This document shows positions 25,341 through 35,399 of a stretch of DNA of 64,000 nucleotides, piece by piece (within the stretch, counting starts at the first letter, position 1; the number at the start of each line of letters is the position of its first letter). The position numbers and the translations under genes were made by a program. The stretch covers positions 18,540,786-18,604,785 of the forward strand of contig CM039465.1 in assembly GCA_022414725.1 (NCBI GenBank). Reading direction: 5' to 3'. Source of the DNA: Microglena sp. YARC. Lineage: Eukaryota > Chlorophyta > Chlorophyceae > Chlamydomonadales > Chlamydomonadaceae. The notes under the pieces are model-generated. The model was given only the letters and a program-made list of their open reading frames with translations. It was not told where the DNA came from and did not search any database.

Positions 25341-26333
25341 ATCTTATTTTTGAATTCTTTGATTTTTTTATAATTCTATAATTGTTTTTTAAATTCTTTT
25401 TTAATTGGTGCTATCACCCCAACGGCAAGCATCTTGTCTTGGGTCAACAACAGCCTCTCGACGACAATGTAATGTAATGCTAACCATCATTCTGATGGAT
25501 ACCCCCCCCCCCCCCCCCCTATTAATATGAACCAGACAATTTTTCTTGCTAGCAGATGCTCTTCCTCCTGCTGCTGCTACTACATACAACAAATATTATA
25601 AACACACCAACGACATGCACCTATTCTTGGGTAAAATATGGCTGTCGATGAAAATATAATGCAACGTGAATTTTGAATCCATTCAGATGGATACCTCCAC
25701 CTGCTCCTCCTCCTCCTTTAACTTCACTCTTGTCGCGCGGCAGTCTGAGCTCAGGCGCAGTAGCAGTCTGTGAAAGCAAAACCCACAGTAACCATTCCCA
25801 AGTGAAAGCGAACGAGAGAGTTCCTTCAACCTCACGCCCTGAGGCAAGGCGTAATTTTTTTTAATATTTCCTTCTCCTCCTGTTGAGATGAATCATGCTT
25901 CTTCAGCTATTCCACAACAGCCTGCAGCGGATTTCTGTTCCTTTTTGGGCGACACTTGGCAGCTTCCATCCAGCTCCATTCACCATCCATTGAGTTAAAC
26001 CCTAAGCTGTTAGCTGCATTGGAATACCCTAAGCTGTTAGCTGCACTGGAATACCCATCATGCCAGCTTGAAAATCGAAAAATAGAACGAGCTGCCACAG
26101 GTCATGCCAGCTTAAAGACTAGTTAGCTTGATTCAGGCTTGGCCCAAGGACCGGGTAAAGGAGCTGCCTAGAAGCTGGTACAGGTCATGCCAGCTTTAAG
26201 ACTAATCAGCTGGATTCAGGCTTGGCCCGGGGGCTTGGCCCAAGGACCAGGTAAAGGAGCTGCCTAGAAGCTGCTACGCATAGCCCACAAAAGAAAAAGT
26301 GGACGCTTTGTCCTGTAATATATTTATCAGCTC
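25341..26333. other. No gene seen; poly-C run and a short tandem duplication
   Basis: AT-rich sequence with a C-run (about 25502-25520). Near 26098-26280 two direct copies of a segment of about 100 bp (CAGGTCATGCCAGCTT...GACTA, GATTCAGGCTTGGCCC...AGGAGCTGCCTAGAAGCTG) lie side by side. Short frames are not convincing. Confidence 0.5.
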
Positions 26334-26461
26334 CTACAGATTCGAATCACTATCAGTTTTTTGCATCTTCAGCCTTTCAACATCAGCTTGCAGCTTTTTC
26401 TGGGACTGCACCAACTGCAAATGCAGTCTCTTCAAACACGCTGTCCCTTCGAAGTCCTCTC
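26334..26461 (-). CDS. Candidate terminal exon, coiled-coil end of a protein
   Basis: On the minus strand an acceptor (GTACTGCTTATCAG at 26462) opens a frame reading GEDFEGTACLKRLHLQLV, then QSQKKLQADVERLKMQK, then TDSDSNL and a TAG stop at 26334-26336. Spaced Leu/Val residues among Lys/Gln/Glu suggest a coiled coil. A second copy of the acceptor segment lies about 45 bp upstream. A decayed copy of this exon lies at about 27300-27380. It could be the last coding exon of the large minus-strand gene; linkage is not proven. Confidence 0.4.
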
Positions 26462-26889
26462 CTGATAAGCAGTACACGAGCAGTGGATTAAGTAGGTCCT
26501 GATAAGCAGTACAGGAGCAGTGGAGTAAGTATGTGTGCTTTGTGTGTATGCATGTGGGCCACCCCATGGGGATGTGTAGGGGGGGGGGGGGGGGGGGGGC
26601 ATTAGTCTAGTCCTCCTCAACCTCGAACTCGGGTTGACATCTCTTTTACTAGTATACAGCCGTTCAGCTAAAATTGCGCGAGCTTTTATCTCGACACCAC
26701 GCACCTTGTACACCCTTTTCCTTGTTGAAGGATCTTACTTTTTAGATGGTGTACAGCGGTCGCTTAGAATACTTACTGGTTAGTTAGTTAGTTAGTTAGT
26801 TAATTAGTTAGTTAGTTCTGTTTGCATTTGTCTAGATAGTGTACAGCGGTCGCTTAGAAAACTTGGTTAGTTCTGTTTGCATTTGCATG

Positions 26890-27073
26890 CAGGGTACTTC
26901 CAAGCGCGCTCTGGCGCGCTGCCTTTTTGAGCCCCACTGCGCGTTTCGCGCAGTTTTTTGCACCCCCCTGTGGGCGCAGCAAGCAATTGTTGCGCTTTTT
27001 GCACTACAATGCGCAGTTTTGTTTTTTCAAGTGCGCTGAGGTGCTGGCCAATTTTGTCAAAGGAAGTACCCTG
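26890..27073 (+). mobile_element. hAT-type MITE, family B, with perfect TIRs and target duplication
   Basis: A 184-bp element starts CAGGGTACTTCC and ends GGAAGTACCCTG, a perfect 12-bp inverted repeat. TTTGCATG flanks it on both sides (26882-26889 and 27074-27081), a perfect 8-bp duplication typical of hAT. The GC-rich interior has runs of GCGC and a TTTTTGAGCCCCACT block shared with the copy at 7479-7687. Families A and B share end type and duplication length but not interior sequence. Confidence 0.88.
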
Positions 27074-27409
27074 TTTGCATGTGCATTGGCATTTGCATGG
27101 TGCCTCGGCATCAACCCAAGGACACGTTGGGCATTATCTTTGAGGCCGTTGTATGTTGGTGAACCGGTAACCTCCGCCTGCAGACAAAACAACCAGGCCT
27201 TATTGGTACGAGCACCTTGGGCGCATACCTGCTTTGTGCATTCTGCTTTTTACACTGCCTGATCTTGCCTGCAACCTGCTATCTAAATGTTTGTATGTAT
27301 AACTGGACCAACTGCGAATGCAGTCTCTACCAGTTTGATGTATCATCATAGTCCTCTCATGAGATGCAGTGCAGAAGCAGTGGTGTAAGTATGTATGCAT
27401 GTACGAAAA

Positions 27410-27483
27410 GATAACGCCTGGAGGGGCGTGGTGTTAAGGGGATCCTCCCGTACGTCGCAGCTTGGGAAAGTCACCATGTCTAC
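27410..27483 (-). mobile_element. 5'-truncated LINE 3'-tail fragment
   Basis: Read on the minus strand, this 74-bp piece matches the last 75 bp or so of the LINE with few differences: CATGGTGACTTTCCC, AGCTGCGACGTACGGGAGG, then the CACGCCCCTCCAGGCGTTAT hairpin. Extreme 5' truncation is usual for target-primed insertion. It shows that the LINE family, not only this copy, ends with this hairpin. Confidence 0.75.
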
Positions 27484-27564
27484 ATGTCTGTATGCACGTC
27501 TGTATGCATGTCTGCATGCATGTATGTTGAATGTCTAAAGGTTTGAACAGTGAGCACAGTGAAC

Positions 27565-27592
27565 AAGCAGTGGTGTGGTGTATGCATGTATG

Positions 27593-27623
<31 letters not shown>

Positions 27624-27715
27624 GTATGTATGTGTGTATGTATGTATGCATACATGTATGTATATATGCATGTATGTATATGTATGTATGTATGCATGTA
27701 TGTGAGCACTCCAGG
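27565..27715. repeat. ATGT/GTAT microsatellite
   Basis: Imperfect tetranucleotide repeat of GTAT/ATGC units. It gives Thr/His/Ile-type spurious frames on the minus strand. Confidence 0.85.
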
Positions 27716-27789
27716 ATTCAATTATTTTATTAGGCCAACATTTCACTGATCACCGTGTATTGTTCTGACCATTCAAATGGATGTGTGTT

Positions 27790-28728
27790 GAATGTCGGAT
27801 GTTTATTTGTTCAATTTTCTTCCTAGCTCGTTTTGCACGTAAAATACAACGATTATCATGTTGCCAGGCCCTTTGGGATACCTCAGGACTCCCACACACC
27901 CTATTTATTTTAGGTGCATAAACCTGCCATAGGTGGGTTCTTCCTAGCTCGTTTTGCATGTTGCTCCCACATAAAATAAAATGGTCACCATGTTGTCAGT
28001 CCTTTTGGGACGCCCCTGGACTTCTGCACACCCTACAATTACTTTTAGGTGCACACACCATGGGCAGGTTCTTCCTAGCTCGATTTGCACGTTGCTCCCA
28101 CATAAAATACAATGGTCACCTTGTTGTCAGGCCTTTTGGGACGCCTCTTGACTCCCGCACACAATACGATCACTTTTAGGTGCACAAACCTGCCATGGGC
28201 GTTATCTTCCTAGCTCGTTTTGCATGTTGCACCCACACAAAATACAATGATGATTATGTTGCCAGGCCCTTTGCATTGCCTCTGGACTCCCACACACCCT
28301 ACGATTTATTTTAAGACCACAAACCTACAATGGATGGGTTCTTCCTAGCTCCTTTTGCATTTTGCTCCCACATAAAGTACAATGGTCACCATGTTGCCAG
28401 GCCCTTTGGGATGCCCCTCACCTGGACTCCCGCACACCCTACAATTACTTTTAGGTTCACACACCATGGGCAGGTTTGTCCTCACACGTTTTGCATGTTG
28501 CTCCCACATAACATACAATGATCACCATGTTGCCAGGCCCTTTGGGATGCCTCTGGACTCCCGCACACCCTACAATTACTTTTAGGTGCACACACCTGCC
28601 ATGCGCAGGTTCTTCCTAGCTCCTTCTGCATGCTGCTCCCACATAACATACAATGATCACCATTTCGCCGGGCCCTTTGGGATGCCTTTGGACTTTTGCA
28701 CACGGCGATTAATTTTAGGTGCACATAC
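27790..28728 (-). repeat. About 135-bp tandem array carrying an exon edge and splice donor
   Basis: Seven or so units share TTCCTAGCTCGTTTTGCATG, a CCCACATAAAATACAATGGTCACC block, GCCAGGCCCTTTGGGATGCC and CTTTTAGGTGCACA.ACCTGCC. On the minus strand each unit contains codons for a KRARKNLPMA-like peptide directly before CAG|GTGTGTGC. This is a copy of the last codons (KKRARSNPPMA) and donor of the exon at 28729-29572. The array therefore repeats an exon 3' edge together with its 5' splice site. Confidence 0.7.
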
Positions 28729-29572
28729 CTGCCATGGGTGGGTTCGACCTAGCTCGCTTTTTGGTTCCACGCTTTGCGTTAGCCTCTCCTGCTGCCCTTT
28801 CGGGGCCTACATCACGAGCGACAGGCGGCATCCAGCTTGCATCCCGAGGATATGATGGTGCCCCACTGGCATCACGAGGAAAAGATGCAGCTCCACTGGC
28901 TCCACGAGGAATAAATGGTGCACCCCTGGCATCCCGAGGAAGAAAGGATTCCCCGCTGGCATTCTGAAGTACCCCAACCGCATCACGAGGAACAAAGGGT
29001 GCTCCACTGGATCCCCGAGGAATGGATGGTGCCCCACCGACATTCCGAGGAATAAAGGGTGCCCCAGTGGCATCCCGAGGAATGGATGGTGCCCCTCGGG
29101 CATCACGGGCAATAAATGGTGCCCCACTAGCATCCCGAGGAATAAAGGGTGCCCCACTGGATCCCCGAGGAATGGATGGTGCCCCACAGACATTCCGAGG
29201 AATAAAGGGTGCCCCACTGGATTCCCGAGGAATAGATGGTGCTCCCCTGGCATCACGGGCCATAAATGGTGCCCCACTAGCATCCTGAGGAATAAAGGGT
29301 GCTCCACTGGATCCCCGAGGAATGGATGGTGCCCCACCGGCATTGCGAGGAATGAAAGGTGCCCCAGTGGAATCCCGAGGAATGAGTGGTGCCCCTCGGG
29401 CGTCACGGGCAATATATGGAGCCCCACTGGCATCACTAGGAGGACCAGGTGGCATCTCCGAGGCAGGTCCTTCATGCTGCATAGGATCAGGAGACCCACT
29501 TTCACCCCCAGAATATGTACAGTAAGGCTGGTCCATGTAGCCCATCTCCCTGTATTCCGGTGGCAGGAAGGC
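28729..29572 (-). CDS. Exon with about 20 GAPxIPRD repeats
   Basis: On the minus strand an acceptor (CTTCAACCTGTACCAG) opens a frame reading AFLPPEYREMGYMDQPYC. About 20 ten-residue repeats follow (GAPFIPRDAS, GAPSIPRGSS and variants), then a basic end (AKRGTKKRARSNPPMA) and a good donor CAG|GTATGTGC at 28728-28727. The 30-bp coding repeat stays in frame throughout, which argues for selection on protein. Pro/Ala/Arg-rich repeats suggest an unstructured or structural protein; no known family. The opposite strand is also open, so the strand choice rests on the splice sites and neighbours. Confidence 0.5.
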
Positions 29573-30170
29573 CTGGTACAGGTTGAAGATAGGTTGAGGG
29601 TAAGTGACTGGTTGATGGTCTGTGATTGGATGGTGTATGCAGGAAGACGTGAGGTGATGTATGTACAGTAAGGCTGGTCCATGTAGCCCATCTCCCTGTA
29701 TTCCGGTGGCAGGAAGGCCTGGTACAGGTTGAAGATAGGTTAAGGGTAAGTGACTGGTTGATGGTCTGTGATTGGATGGTGTATGCAGGAAGACGTGAGG
29801 TGATGTATGTACAGTAAGGCTGGGCCATGTAGCCCATCTCCCTGTATTCCGGTGGCAGGAAGGCCTGGGTACAGGTTGAAGATAGGTTGAGGGCAAGTGA
29901 CTGATTGATGGCATGTGATAGGATGGTGTATGCAGGAAGACGTGAGGTGATGTATGTACAGTATGGCTGGGCCATGTAGCACATGTACGTGTACCTAGGT
30001 GGCAAAAATACCTGGGTACAGGTTAAAGATAGGTTGGGGGGTATGTGATTGGATGATGTGCGCAGCAAAAAGTGAGGTGATGCATGCACAGTAAGGCTGG
30101 GCCATGTTGCATATGTACGTATATCTAGGTGGCAGAAAGACCTGGGTACAGGTTGAAGATAGGTTGAGAC
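29517..30170 (-). repeat. 146-bp tandem array copying the 5' edge of the next exon
   Basis: Five units with period 146, 146, 147 and 130 bp. On the minus strand each holds a pyrimidine-rich stretch ending in ACCTGTACCAG and codons for GLPATGIQGD / AFLPPEYREMGYM, i.e. the acceptor and first codons of the exon at 28729-29572. Upstream units diverge at a TTACT|GTACAT point, which could act as a weak donor. Alternative splicing between copies is conceivable but unsupported by data. Confidence 0.7.
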
Positions 30171-30176
30171 CATGAA

Positions 30177-30753
30177 GCCTATTTGAATATTACACTATTT
30201 GGCTACCCTTGGACTGTGAACATACACATACCTGTGGGCTTTGCCGGCCTTGCTCCCGGCTCATCATCGGATATCCTCCCTGCCTCGCTGCCTGAGCTCG
30301 CAGTGACGTTTCTGATCTTGGTATGGGATAGGGTTGGGCAAGTCCCTGTGGCCTATTTGAATTCTCCACTATTTGGCTACCCCTGGACTGTAAACATACA
30401 CATACCTGAGGGCTTTGCCAGCCTTGCCTGTGATTCATCATTGGATATCCTCCCTGCTCCGCTGCCTAAGCTCGCAGTGATGCTTCTGATCTTGGCATGG
30501 GATAGGGTTGGGCAAGTCCTTGTGGCCTATTTGAATATTCCACTATTTGGCTACCCCTGGACTGTGAACATACACCTACCTGTGAGCTTTGCCGGCCTTG
30601 CTCGCGGCTCATCATCGGTAATAATTTCTGGCCTGCTGCATGAGCTTGCAGTGATGCTTCTGATCTTGGCATTGGATAGGGTTGGGCAAGTCCCTGTAGC
30701 CTATTTGAATATTACACTATTTGGCTACCCCTAACCTGTTAACACACACATAC
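30177..30753 (-). repeat. 174-bp tandem array (58 codons) with splice sites
   Basis: Successive units begin at 30177, 30351, 30525 and 30699, exactly 174 bp apart. On the minus strand each encodes a PMPRSEASLRAQAARQGGYP-like segment and RQGRQSPQ before CAG|GTATGTGT, repeating the end of the 30754-31554 exon. A TTCAAATAG acceptor follows about 50 bp later. One unit has an in-frame stop (GCTTAG), so if translated straight through the minus frame would break. The plus strand is open across 183 codons, which leaves strand assignment ambiguous. Confidence 0.65.
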
Positions 30754-31554
30754 CTGTGGGCTTTGCCGGCCTTGCCTGTGGTTCATCATCGGATATCCTC
30801 CCTGCCTTGCTGCCTGACCTTGCGGTGATGCTTCTGAGCTTGGCATTGGATACGTCAGGTGAGAAGGGCTAGGAGAGGGTCTCCCGTAGCGTGGATAGAC
30901 GGGATAAGAAGGGTGCTGTAGGCTGGACCCAGCCATGTGGCCAGAGCGTAAGAGTTCAGCGGGCATGGGGCCGGGGCATAAATGGCCAGGGGGCATGGGG
31001 CCGGAGCCCATCTGATCAGGGGGCAGGGATCCCGGGCGCAGGGGGTCATCGGGTGAGAATGATGGATCGTCTGCTGAGCCCAGGCCTGATGAGTTGGGCT
31101 CGGGGGGGAGGGGGGGGTAAGGACAGTTGTGGTCAGACGGTCCAGGTTGGTAGACAGGGTACGAGGAGAGGTAGTGCTCGTGGGAGTGTGCACCGGGGTT
31201 CTGGGGGCGCAGCTCGTTGGGCGAGAGGGAGGCTGAGGGTGCGGGCTGCCAGCCCTGGGTGGGACCGGCTCCTTGATTGCCATGATTCCCTTGAGTGCCA
31301 CGAAACCCTGGGAAGGCTACTTGTTGTGCACGAGACCCAGAGACAAATCCAGGGCCTGGTGGCCTCAGGGGGCTGCGCCCGAACCCATTATGCATAGTCC
31401 CTGCATCTCCGCCCTCGGCATCTGGACCAGTCCGGGTGGCATGGCCCCCATGGAGGGGGGCAGGGCTAGGGTTCACCAGCTGAAGCCTGTCAGAGACAGG
31501 GGGGGGATCTACTCCCTTGCGGCTTGCCAATGAAGCTGACAGCCTGGATGGCAT
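30754..31554 (-). CDS. Pro/Gly/Ser-rich exon of unknown function
   Basis: A 267-codon minus-strand frame begins MPSRLSASLASRKGVDPPP. It continues with Pro-, Gly- and Ser-rich sequence (YPVYQPGPSDHNCPYPPLP; repeated PGPMP motifs at about residues 170-210) and ends RQGRQSPQ at a CAG|GTATGTGTG donor. The composition suggests a disordered, perhaps extracellular or RNA-associated region. The ATG at 31554 may be a true start, but an upstream TGCACATGCAG could equally be an acceptor, making this an internal exon. I do not recognise the family. Confidence 0.5.
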
Positions 31555-31589
31555 GACCAGATGAGCCCCTGCATGTGCATAAGGTCACA

Positions 31590-31870
31590 GGACTTGGAAT
31601 GTCACGTGATGTCACGGGATTTGGAATGACATGGTGTTTGGAATGTCACGTGATGTCATGGGATTTGAAATGACATTAGATGTCATGGATTTTGGATGTC
31701 ACGTGATGTCACTGGATCTGGAATGACATGGGATTTCATGGAGTTTGGATGTCACGTGATGTCACGGGATTTGGAATGACATGGGATTTCATGGAGTTTG
31801 GAATGTCACATGATGTCACGGGATTTGGAATGACATGGGATGTCATGTGATGTCACGGGATTTGGAAATG
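31590..31870 (-). promoter_or_regulatory. Tandem array of CACGTG palindromes upstream of the exon
   Basis: About six units of roughly 50 bp (ATGTCACGTGATGTCACGGG, then ATTTGGAATGACATGG). Four contain a perfect TCACGTGA and two have single changes. CACGTG is the G-box/E-box core bound by plant-lineage bZIP and bHLH factors. The array lies 40-320 bp upstream of a possible start codon on the minus strand, so a promoter role is reasonable but is inference from position. Confidence 0.35.
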
Positions 31871-32094
31871 GAGAGAATTATAACTAGGGCTGTGATACTT
31901 GCATCCATGAGAGAATTACATTTGTGTGCCGCTGCTGCTCTTGTTGTTGTTGTTGATGATGTCGGCTAGTGGTGATGGTGGTGGAGGGTGGGGGAACCAT
32001 AGAAGAAATCAGAAAATCCCACATTTTCTTACCTGAGCTTTCCCAGGAACAGTAAACAACTCAAATAAGAAACACAAATCAGCAAGTTTTTTTG

Positions 32095-32300
32095 GCGGAG
32101 CCCCCTCTTTAAGTGGGCAGGAGCCCCCAGGGTTACCCCGTTGTCCGTTTGACCGTCCCCGTCCGACCGCCCACCCGAGACGAAGCCTGACACGTCAGCC
32201 AACGGTCTCGTAAATAACTCGCTTTCGTTGCCACCTGTCACTCTGCTGCAAACACTCTCTGCCAATTTTTAGCGTCGCTTGCGACGCTGCACAGAACTTG
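32095..32300 (+). mobile_element. GC fold-back repeat family (copy 1)
   Basis: Begins TTTTTTTGGCGGAGCCCCC with inverted G/C tracts (GGAGCCCCCAGGG). It passes a GAAGCCTGACACGTCAGCCA block and ends CTCTGCCAATTTTTAGCGTC then GCTTGCGACGCT, where AGCGTCGC and GCGACGCT pair around TT. Other copies lie at 44.88, 55.27, 55.54, 62.64 and 62.98 kb, all in the same orientation. It is non-coding. A 3' hairpin followed in other copies by CGCCTAGG resembles a Helitron end, but the usual A/T insertion site is not visible. Confidence 0.5.
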
Positions 32301-32610
32301 TCACAAGGAAACACGTTCACAGCAAAGAAGACATTGAGCTACGAGCACCAGCTTCTAGGTAGCTCCTTTCCTGGCTATTCAGCTTAACCCAAGCGGGCTA
32401 GTGCACCTGGAAGCCAGCATTACCGTTTTTCTAGCACTGCTGAAATTTGTGGGCTTTGCTCAATGGCTGGCTCAGGGAGCTAGCTCAAAGCTACTGCTCG
32501 TAGCTGAAAAGAAAATATATATGCATAATGTCAAGGCTGGCTGAAGCTGGAAACTATCAACAGACGCTGGTGGCTCCAAATTTTCATACCACTTCCATAT
32601 CCCCTTTCAA

Positions 32611-32813
32611 CGAATGGCTCAATGGTAGAGCTCCTTGAAACAAGAAGGTGCGGGGTTTGAATACCTACGGGTGGGCTTTAGTGTTCCCGGTCGCTGTCAA
32701 CCGCCATGGTAGCTTTGTCCAGGTAGACAAGAAGCAACAGCCCGTCCCCTACCACCGAAAGACGGGGCTCCCTAATACCACACCCCACCAGGCGTTCTCA
32801 TTACTAACAACAG
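32611..32813 (+). mobile_element. tRNA-derived SINE, copy 1
   Basis: The head has an A box (TGGCTCAATGGTAGAGC) and a B box (GGTTTGAATAC), the internal RNA polymerase III promoter. The body is shared with the other copies (TAGTGTTCCCGGTCGCTGTC, CCATGGTAGC.TTGTCCAGG), and the 3' tail CACCCCACCAGGCGTTCTCA copies the LINE end. About 200 bp, non-coding. Segments resembling ACAGACGCT..TG.CTCCAAATT lie on both sides. Confidence 0.8.
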
Positions 32814-33192
32814 ACGCTTCTGTCTCCAAATTCTCCCTAATCTTCTCTTTAATTGTCTTATACCCCTTTGCATTGAAAACATAGACATTTCATTCTTGGG
32901 TTTTCACTCGCCATTAACTGTTTTGCTTCTGGTTCCAAATTATCTAGAATCTTCTCTTAACACTGCATAGGGATAGGAGGGCAAGGTAGGTGGGAGGGTG
33001 GGTGGGAGGGAGGGTAAGAGGGCAAGGTAGGGTGGGTGGGTTTATGAGATTCATATACATGTTATCCTCCCACCCCTAGCACTACGGGCATAGGGATGGG
33101 AGGGCAAGGTAGGTGGGTAGTTTTATGAGGTTCATATACATGTTATCCTTCCACCCCTTGCACTAAGAAAAGCAATGCAAGAGAGGACGCAC
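32814..33192. other. No gene seen; G-rich direct duplication
   Basis: A segment with GGGAGGGCAAGGTAGGTGGG, then TTTATGAG.TTCATATACATG and TTATCCT.CCACCCCT occurs twice (about 32960-33090 and 33088-33168). No coding potential is apparent. Confidence 0.5.
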
Positions 33193-33304
33193 CTGCAGGC
33201 AGTTCCACGAAGGAGCGATCAGTGAGAATCCACAAGGCGACATCAGAACTCGGGGTCTGGGGCAGCACAGCACAGTACTGCGAGCCGTTGACAACAGAAT
33301 TCAC
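33193..33304 (-). CDS. 112-bp internal exon with strong splice sites
   Basis: On the minus strand the acceptor CTTTCTGTTCCGTTGCAG has a textbook pyrimidine tract and the donor is CTGCAG|GTGCGT. The exon reads VNSVVNGSQYCAVLPQ, then TPSSDVALWILTDRSFVELPA, hydrophobic and mixed as in a folded domain. It follows the GIAWQQQ exon units, which end in phase with it. I do not recognise the protein. Confidence 0.6.
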
Positions 33305-33751
33305 CTGCAACGGAACAGAAAGCAGATTAAGGAGCACAATTGCGTGTCCACCACCACCACAACACACACACCAAAGTGCGCATGACACATAGATACATAG
33401 TCAGCTACCTGCTGTTGCCAAGCGATGCCTTGCACAGTATACTCACAGCCCCCCCCCCCCCCCCCCCCCCCCGTCTTCCACCACCAACCCACCCACCCAA
33501 GAGCGCATATCACTAAGTGACCTACCTGCTGCTGCCAAGCAATGCCTTGCACAGCATCCTCACAGCCCCCCCCCCCCCCCCACCCATATTCCCATCGTCC
33601 ACCACCACACCCACCCAAGTGCGTACGACACAAAGTCAGCTACTTGCTGCTGCCAAGAAATGCCTTACACAGCATGCTCACAGCTTCCCCCTTCTGTCGT
33701 CCACCACCACCACCACACCCACCCAAGTGCGCATGACACAAGTTGACTTAC
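33305..33751 (-). repeat. Tandem units copying the end of the adjacent exon, with poly-C runs
   Basis: Three units of about 110-120 bp each contain, on the minus strand, codons for VQGIAWQQQ followed by CAG|GTAG or similar. They repeat the end and donor of the exon at 33752-33943. Between them lie long C-runs (about 33452-33472 and 33567-33582) and CACCACCACACCCACCCAAG. Some copies have stops or altered donors. Confidence 0.7.
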
Positions 33752-33943
33752 CTGCTGTTGCCAAGCTATGCCTTGCACAGCATCGACGCCGGCCTGCAGC
33801 TGTTTTCTTAGCTCGGAGCTGCCGTGCATCATCTGCCAGGCAAGGGTCTCCATGCTGCTCACAGCCCCTCCCTCTGAAAGCCCCCCCTGCTGCTGCCGTT
33901 TGGCGTTCCGATCCCCTGGCATGATTTTGCTTTGATTGCTGGT
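33752..33943 (-). CDS. Internal exon, helical, Gln-rich
   Basis: On the minus strand the frame reads SNQSKIMPGDRNAKRQQQGG, then SEGGAVSSMETLAWQMMHGS, then SELRKQLQAGVDAVQGIAWQ, ending CAGCAG|GTAAGT, a consensus donor. The acceptor is probably GCAAGGTACCAG at 33944. The second half looks helical and amphipathic. It joins naturally to the exon at 33193-33304. Family unknown. Confidence 0.55.
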
Positions 33944-34028
33944 ACCTTGCAGGGGAAGATTGGATCACGTATATTTTGATGATAATGAGTTGACTTTAAC
34001 TGATTATATTACTGTCGAAATCTCAGTT

Positions 34029-34208
34029 CGGTGAATGGTTCAATGGTTGACCAGTTCGCTGGTCTGAAGAAGGTGCAGGGTGCGCTTTAGTGTTCGCGGT
34101 CGCTGTCAACCACCATGGTAGCACTGTCCAGGTAAAGTAGCAGCCCGTTCTCTACCGCCGGAAGACAGGGCTCCCTTTATATCACGCCCCACCAGGCGTT
34201 ATCATTAC
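34029..34208 (+). mobile_element. tRNA-derived SINE, copy 2
   Basis: The head has TGGTTCAATGGTTGACC (A-box-like). The body and tail CACGCCCCACCAGGCGTTAT match the other copies. It is inserted inside a different dispersed repeat: GATTATATTACTG lies to its left and the GCGAGCAGCCTTAACAGGCT part of the same repeat to its right. Confidence 0.8.
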
Positions 34209-34485
34209 TGCCTGATTAAGTTAGCGAGCAGCCTTAACAGGCTGGAGCCATGCGACCGAGTTCAAATAGCTTCAAATATAAGGGGCAGCACAAGGCTAAG
34301 GTAGCACTGGTAAAATAACAACGAAAATTTACCGCGTGTGGTTGCTTTTAAAGGGTAAGTCGCTAGTTGACTTACCAGTTGTTGTTGTTATTCGGCCAAA
34401 ACAAGGGTCCAATTGTCTAAGGGCTATTTTACCACTGTAGGTGATAAGCCCGGTTTGCTACAGATGCTGTGATCCAAGACATAGG

Positions 34486-34685
34486 TAATGATAACGCCTG
34501 GTGGGGCGTGGTGTTATGAGAACCCGTCGTACAAAGGCAGAGAACGGTCTACCACCTCGACTGGACAAGCTACCATCGCGGTTGAAAACGACCTGCAACG
34601 CTAAGGGTGACCGTGGGGGGAATTGAACCCCCGACCCTTCATTGTTAAAGCGAATTGGTGTACCACGAGACCGATCGTATCACTG
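34486..34685 (-). mobile_element. tRNA-derived SINE, copy 3
   Basis: Read on the minus strand: a tRNA-like head with CGGTCTCGTGGTACACC (A box) and GGGGGTTCAATTCCCCC, a perfect 5-bp T-stem with B box. The shared body and the CACGCCCCACCAGGCGTTAT tail follow. The head resembles a tRNA closely enough to be called as a pseudo-tRNA by software. The head type differs from that of copies 1, 2 and 4. Confidence 0.8.
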
Positions 34686-34927
34686 AAACGGGCTATCCAA
34701 GACTTATGTTTTTAGGCCGAAACAAGGGTCTAATTGTTGTGGTTCTTTTTTTATTTTACCAGTGTAGGTGTAAATAGGTTCAAATAGGTTGGGACCTTCT
34801 CCTGACCCAGCTAGCTCCCTAGCAAGGGCCTCCGGCAAGGGCCTCCGTTGAATGCCAAACAAAAAAACTGGTACACACCGCCTTGCACCTCCCCCCTCTG
34901 CCAGTGTCAGCATTTGCTAGGTCTTAC

Positions 34928-35256
34928 CTTGTTGTCCTGGTACCTTGCCGGGATTTTTGTGCTGCCCCTCTCCCGACCCAGCTTGCTCCCTAGCATGATT
35001 CTCCGGCAAGGGCCGCCTGACGTAGCTATCTTCAACAGCATAGTCCCCTGGCATGCCATTCTGGGTTTTATTTGGGGTTATTTCCTCCCTAGCGATGGCC
35101 TCGGCTTTGCTGACGTAGCTGTCCTCTACGGTGTAGGCGGGCGAAGGGTGGGTGGGCTGTGCTCGAAGCTCTTGCATGCCTTGCAGGACGTTGCAGGCTT
35201 GCATGGAGCCGTTGCCGTTGCTGGGGTCCGTCAGCTGTTGAAGCATTTGCACGGCC
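34928..35256 (-). CDS. Internal exon with a repeated VEDSYV motif
   Basis: On the minus strand acceptor CTACATGTCTAG opens a 109-codon frame starting AVQMLQQLTDPSNGNGSMQA. It continues CNVLQGMQELRAQPT and has two copies of a motif (TVEDSYVSKAEA, AVEDSYVRRPLP). It ends GKVPGQQ at a consensus donor AAG|GTAAGAC. Composition is that of a soluble, partly disordered protein. The large array at 35.4-39.9 kb is made of copies of its first part. Function unknown. Confidence 0.55.
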
Positions 35257-35399
35257 CTAGACATGTAGGGCAGTGCGTGTTTGTGCTTGTACTTGTGTGT
35301 GTGTGCACGCGGTTTTGCAGAGGCAGTGCGGGTTTGTGCTATTGTGCTATTGCAAGCTTTGAATGACGTTGCAGGCTTGCATGGAGCCGTTGCTGTTGC

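Noticed and set aside
30183..30734. Plus-strand 183-codon protein with 58-residue repeats
   Set aside because: It is the antisense of the 174-bp array. The splice sites and the neighbouring exon favour the minus strand, although I cannot fully exclude it.
34600..34685. A genuine tRNA gene
   Set aside because: The head has A and B boxes and a good T-stem, but it is fused to the SINE body and LINE-like tail and the anticodon stem is poor. It is a SINE head.
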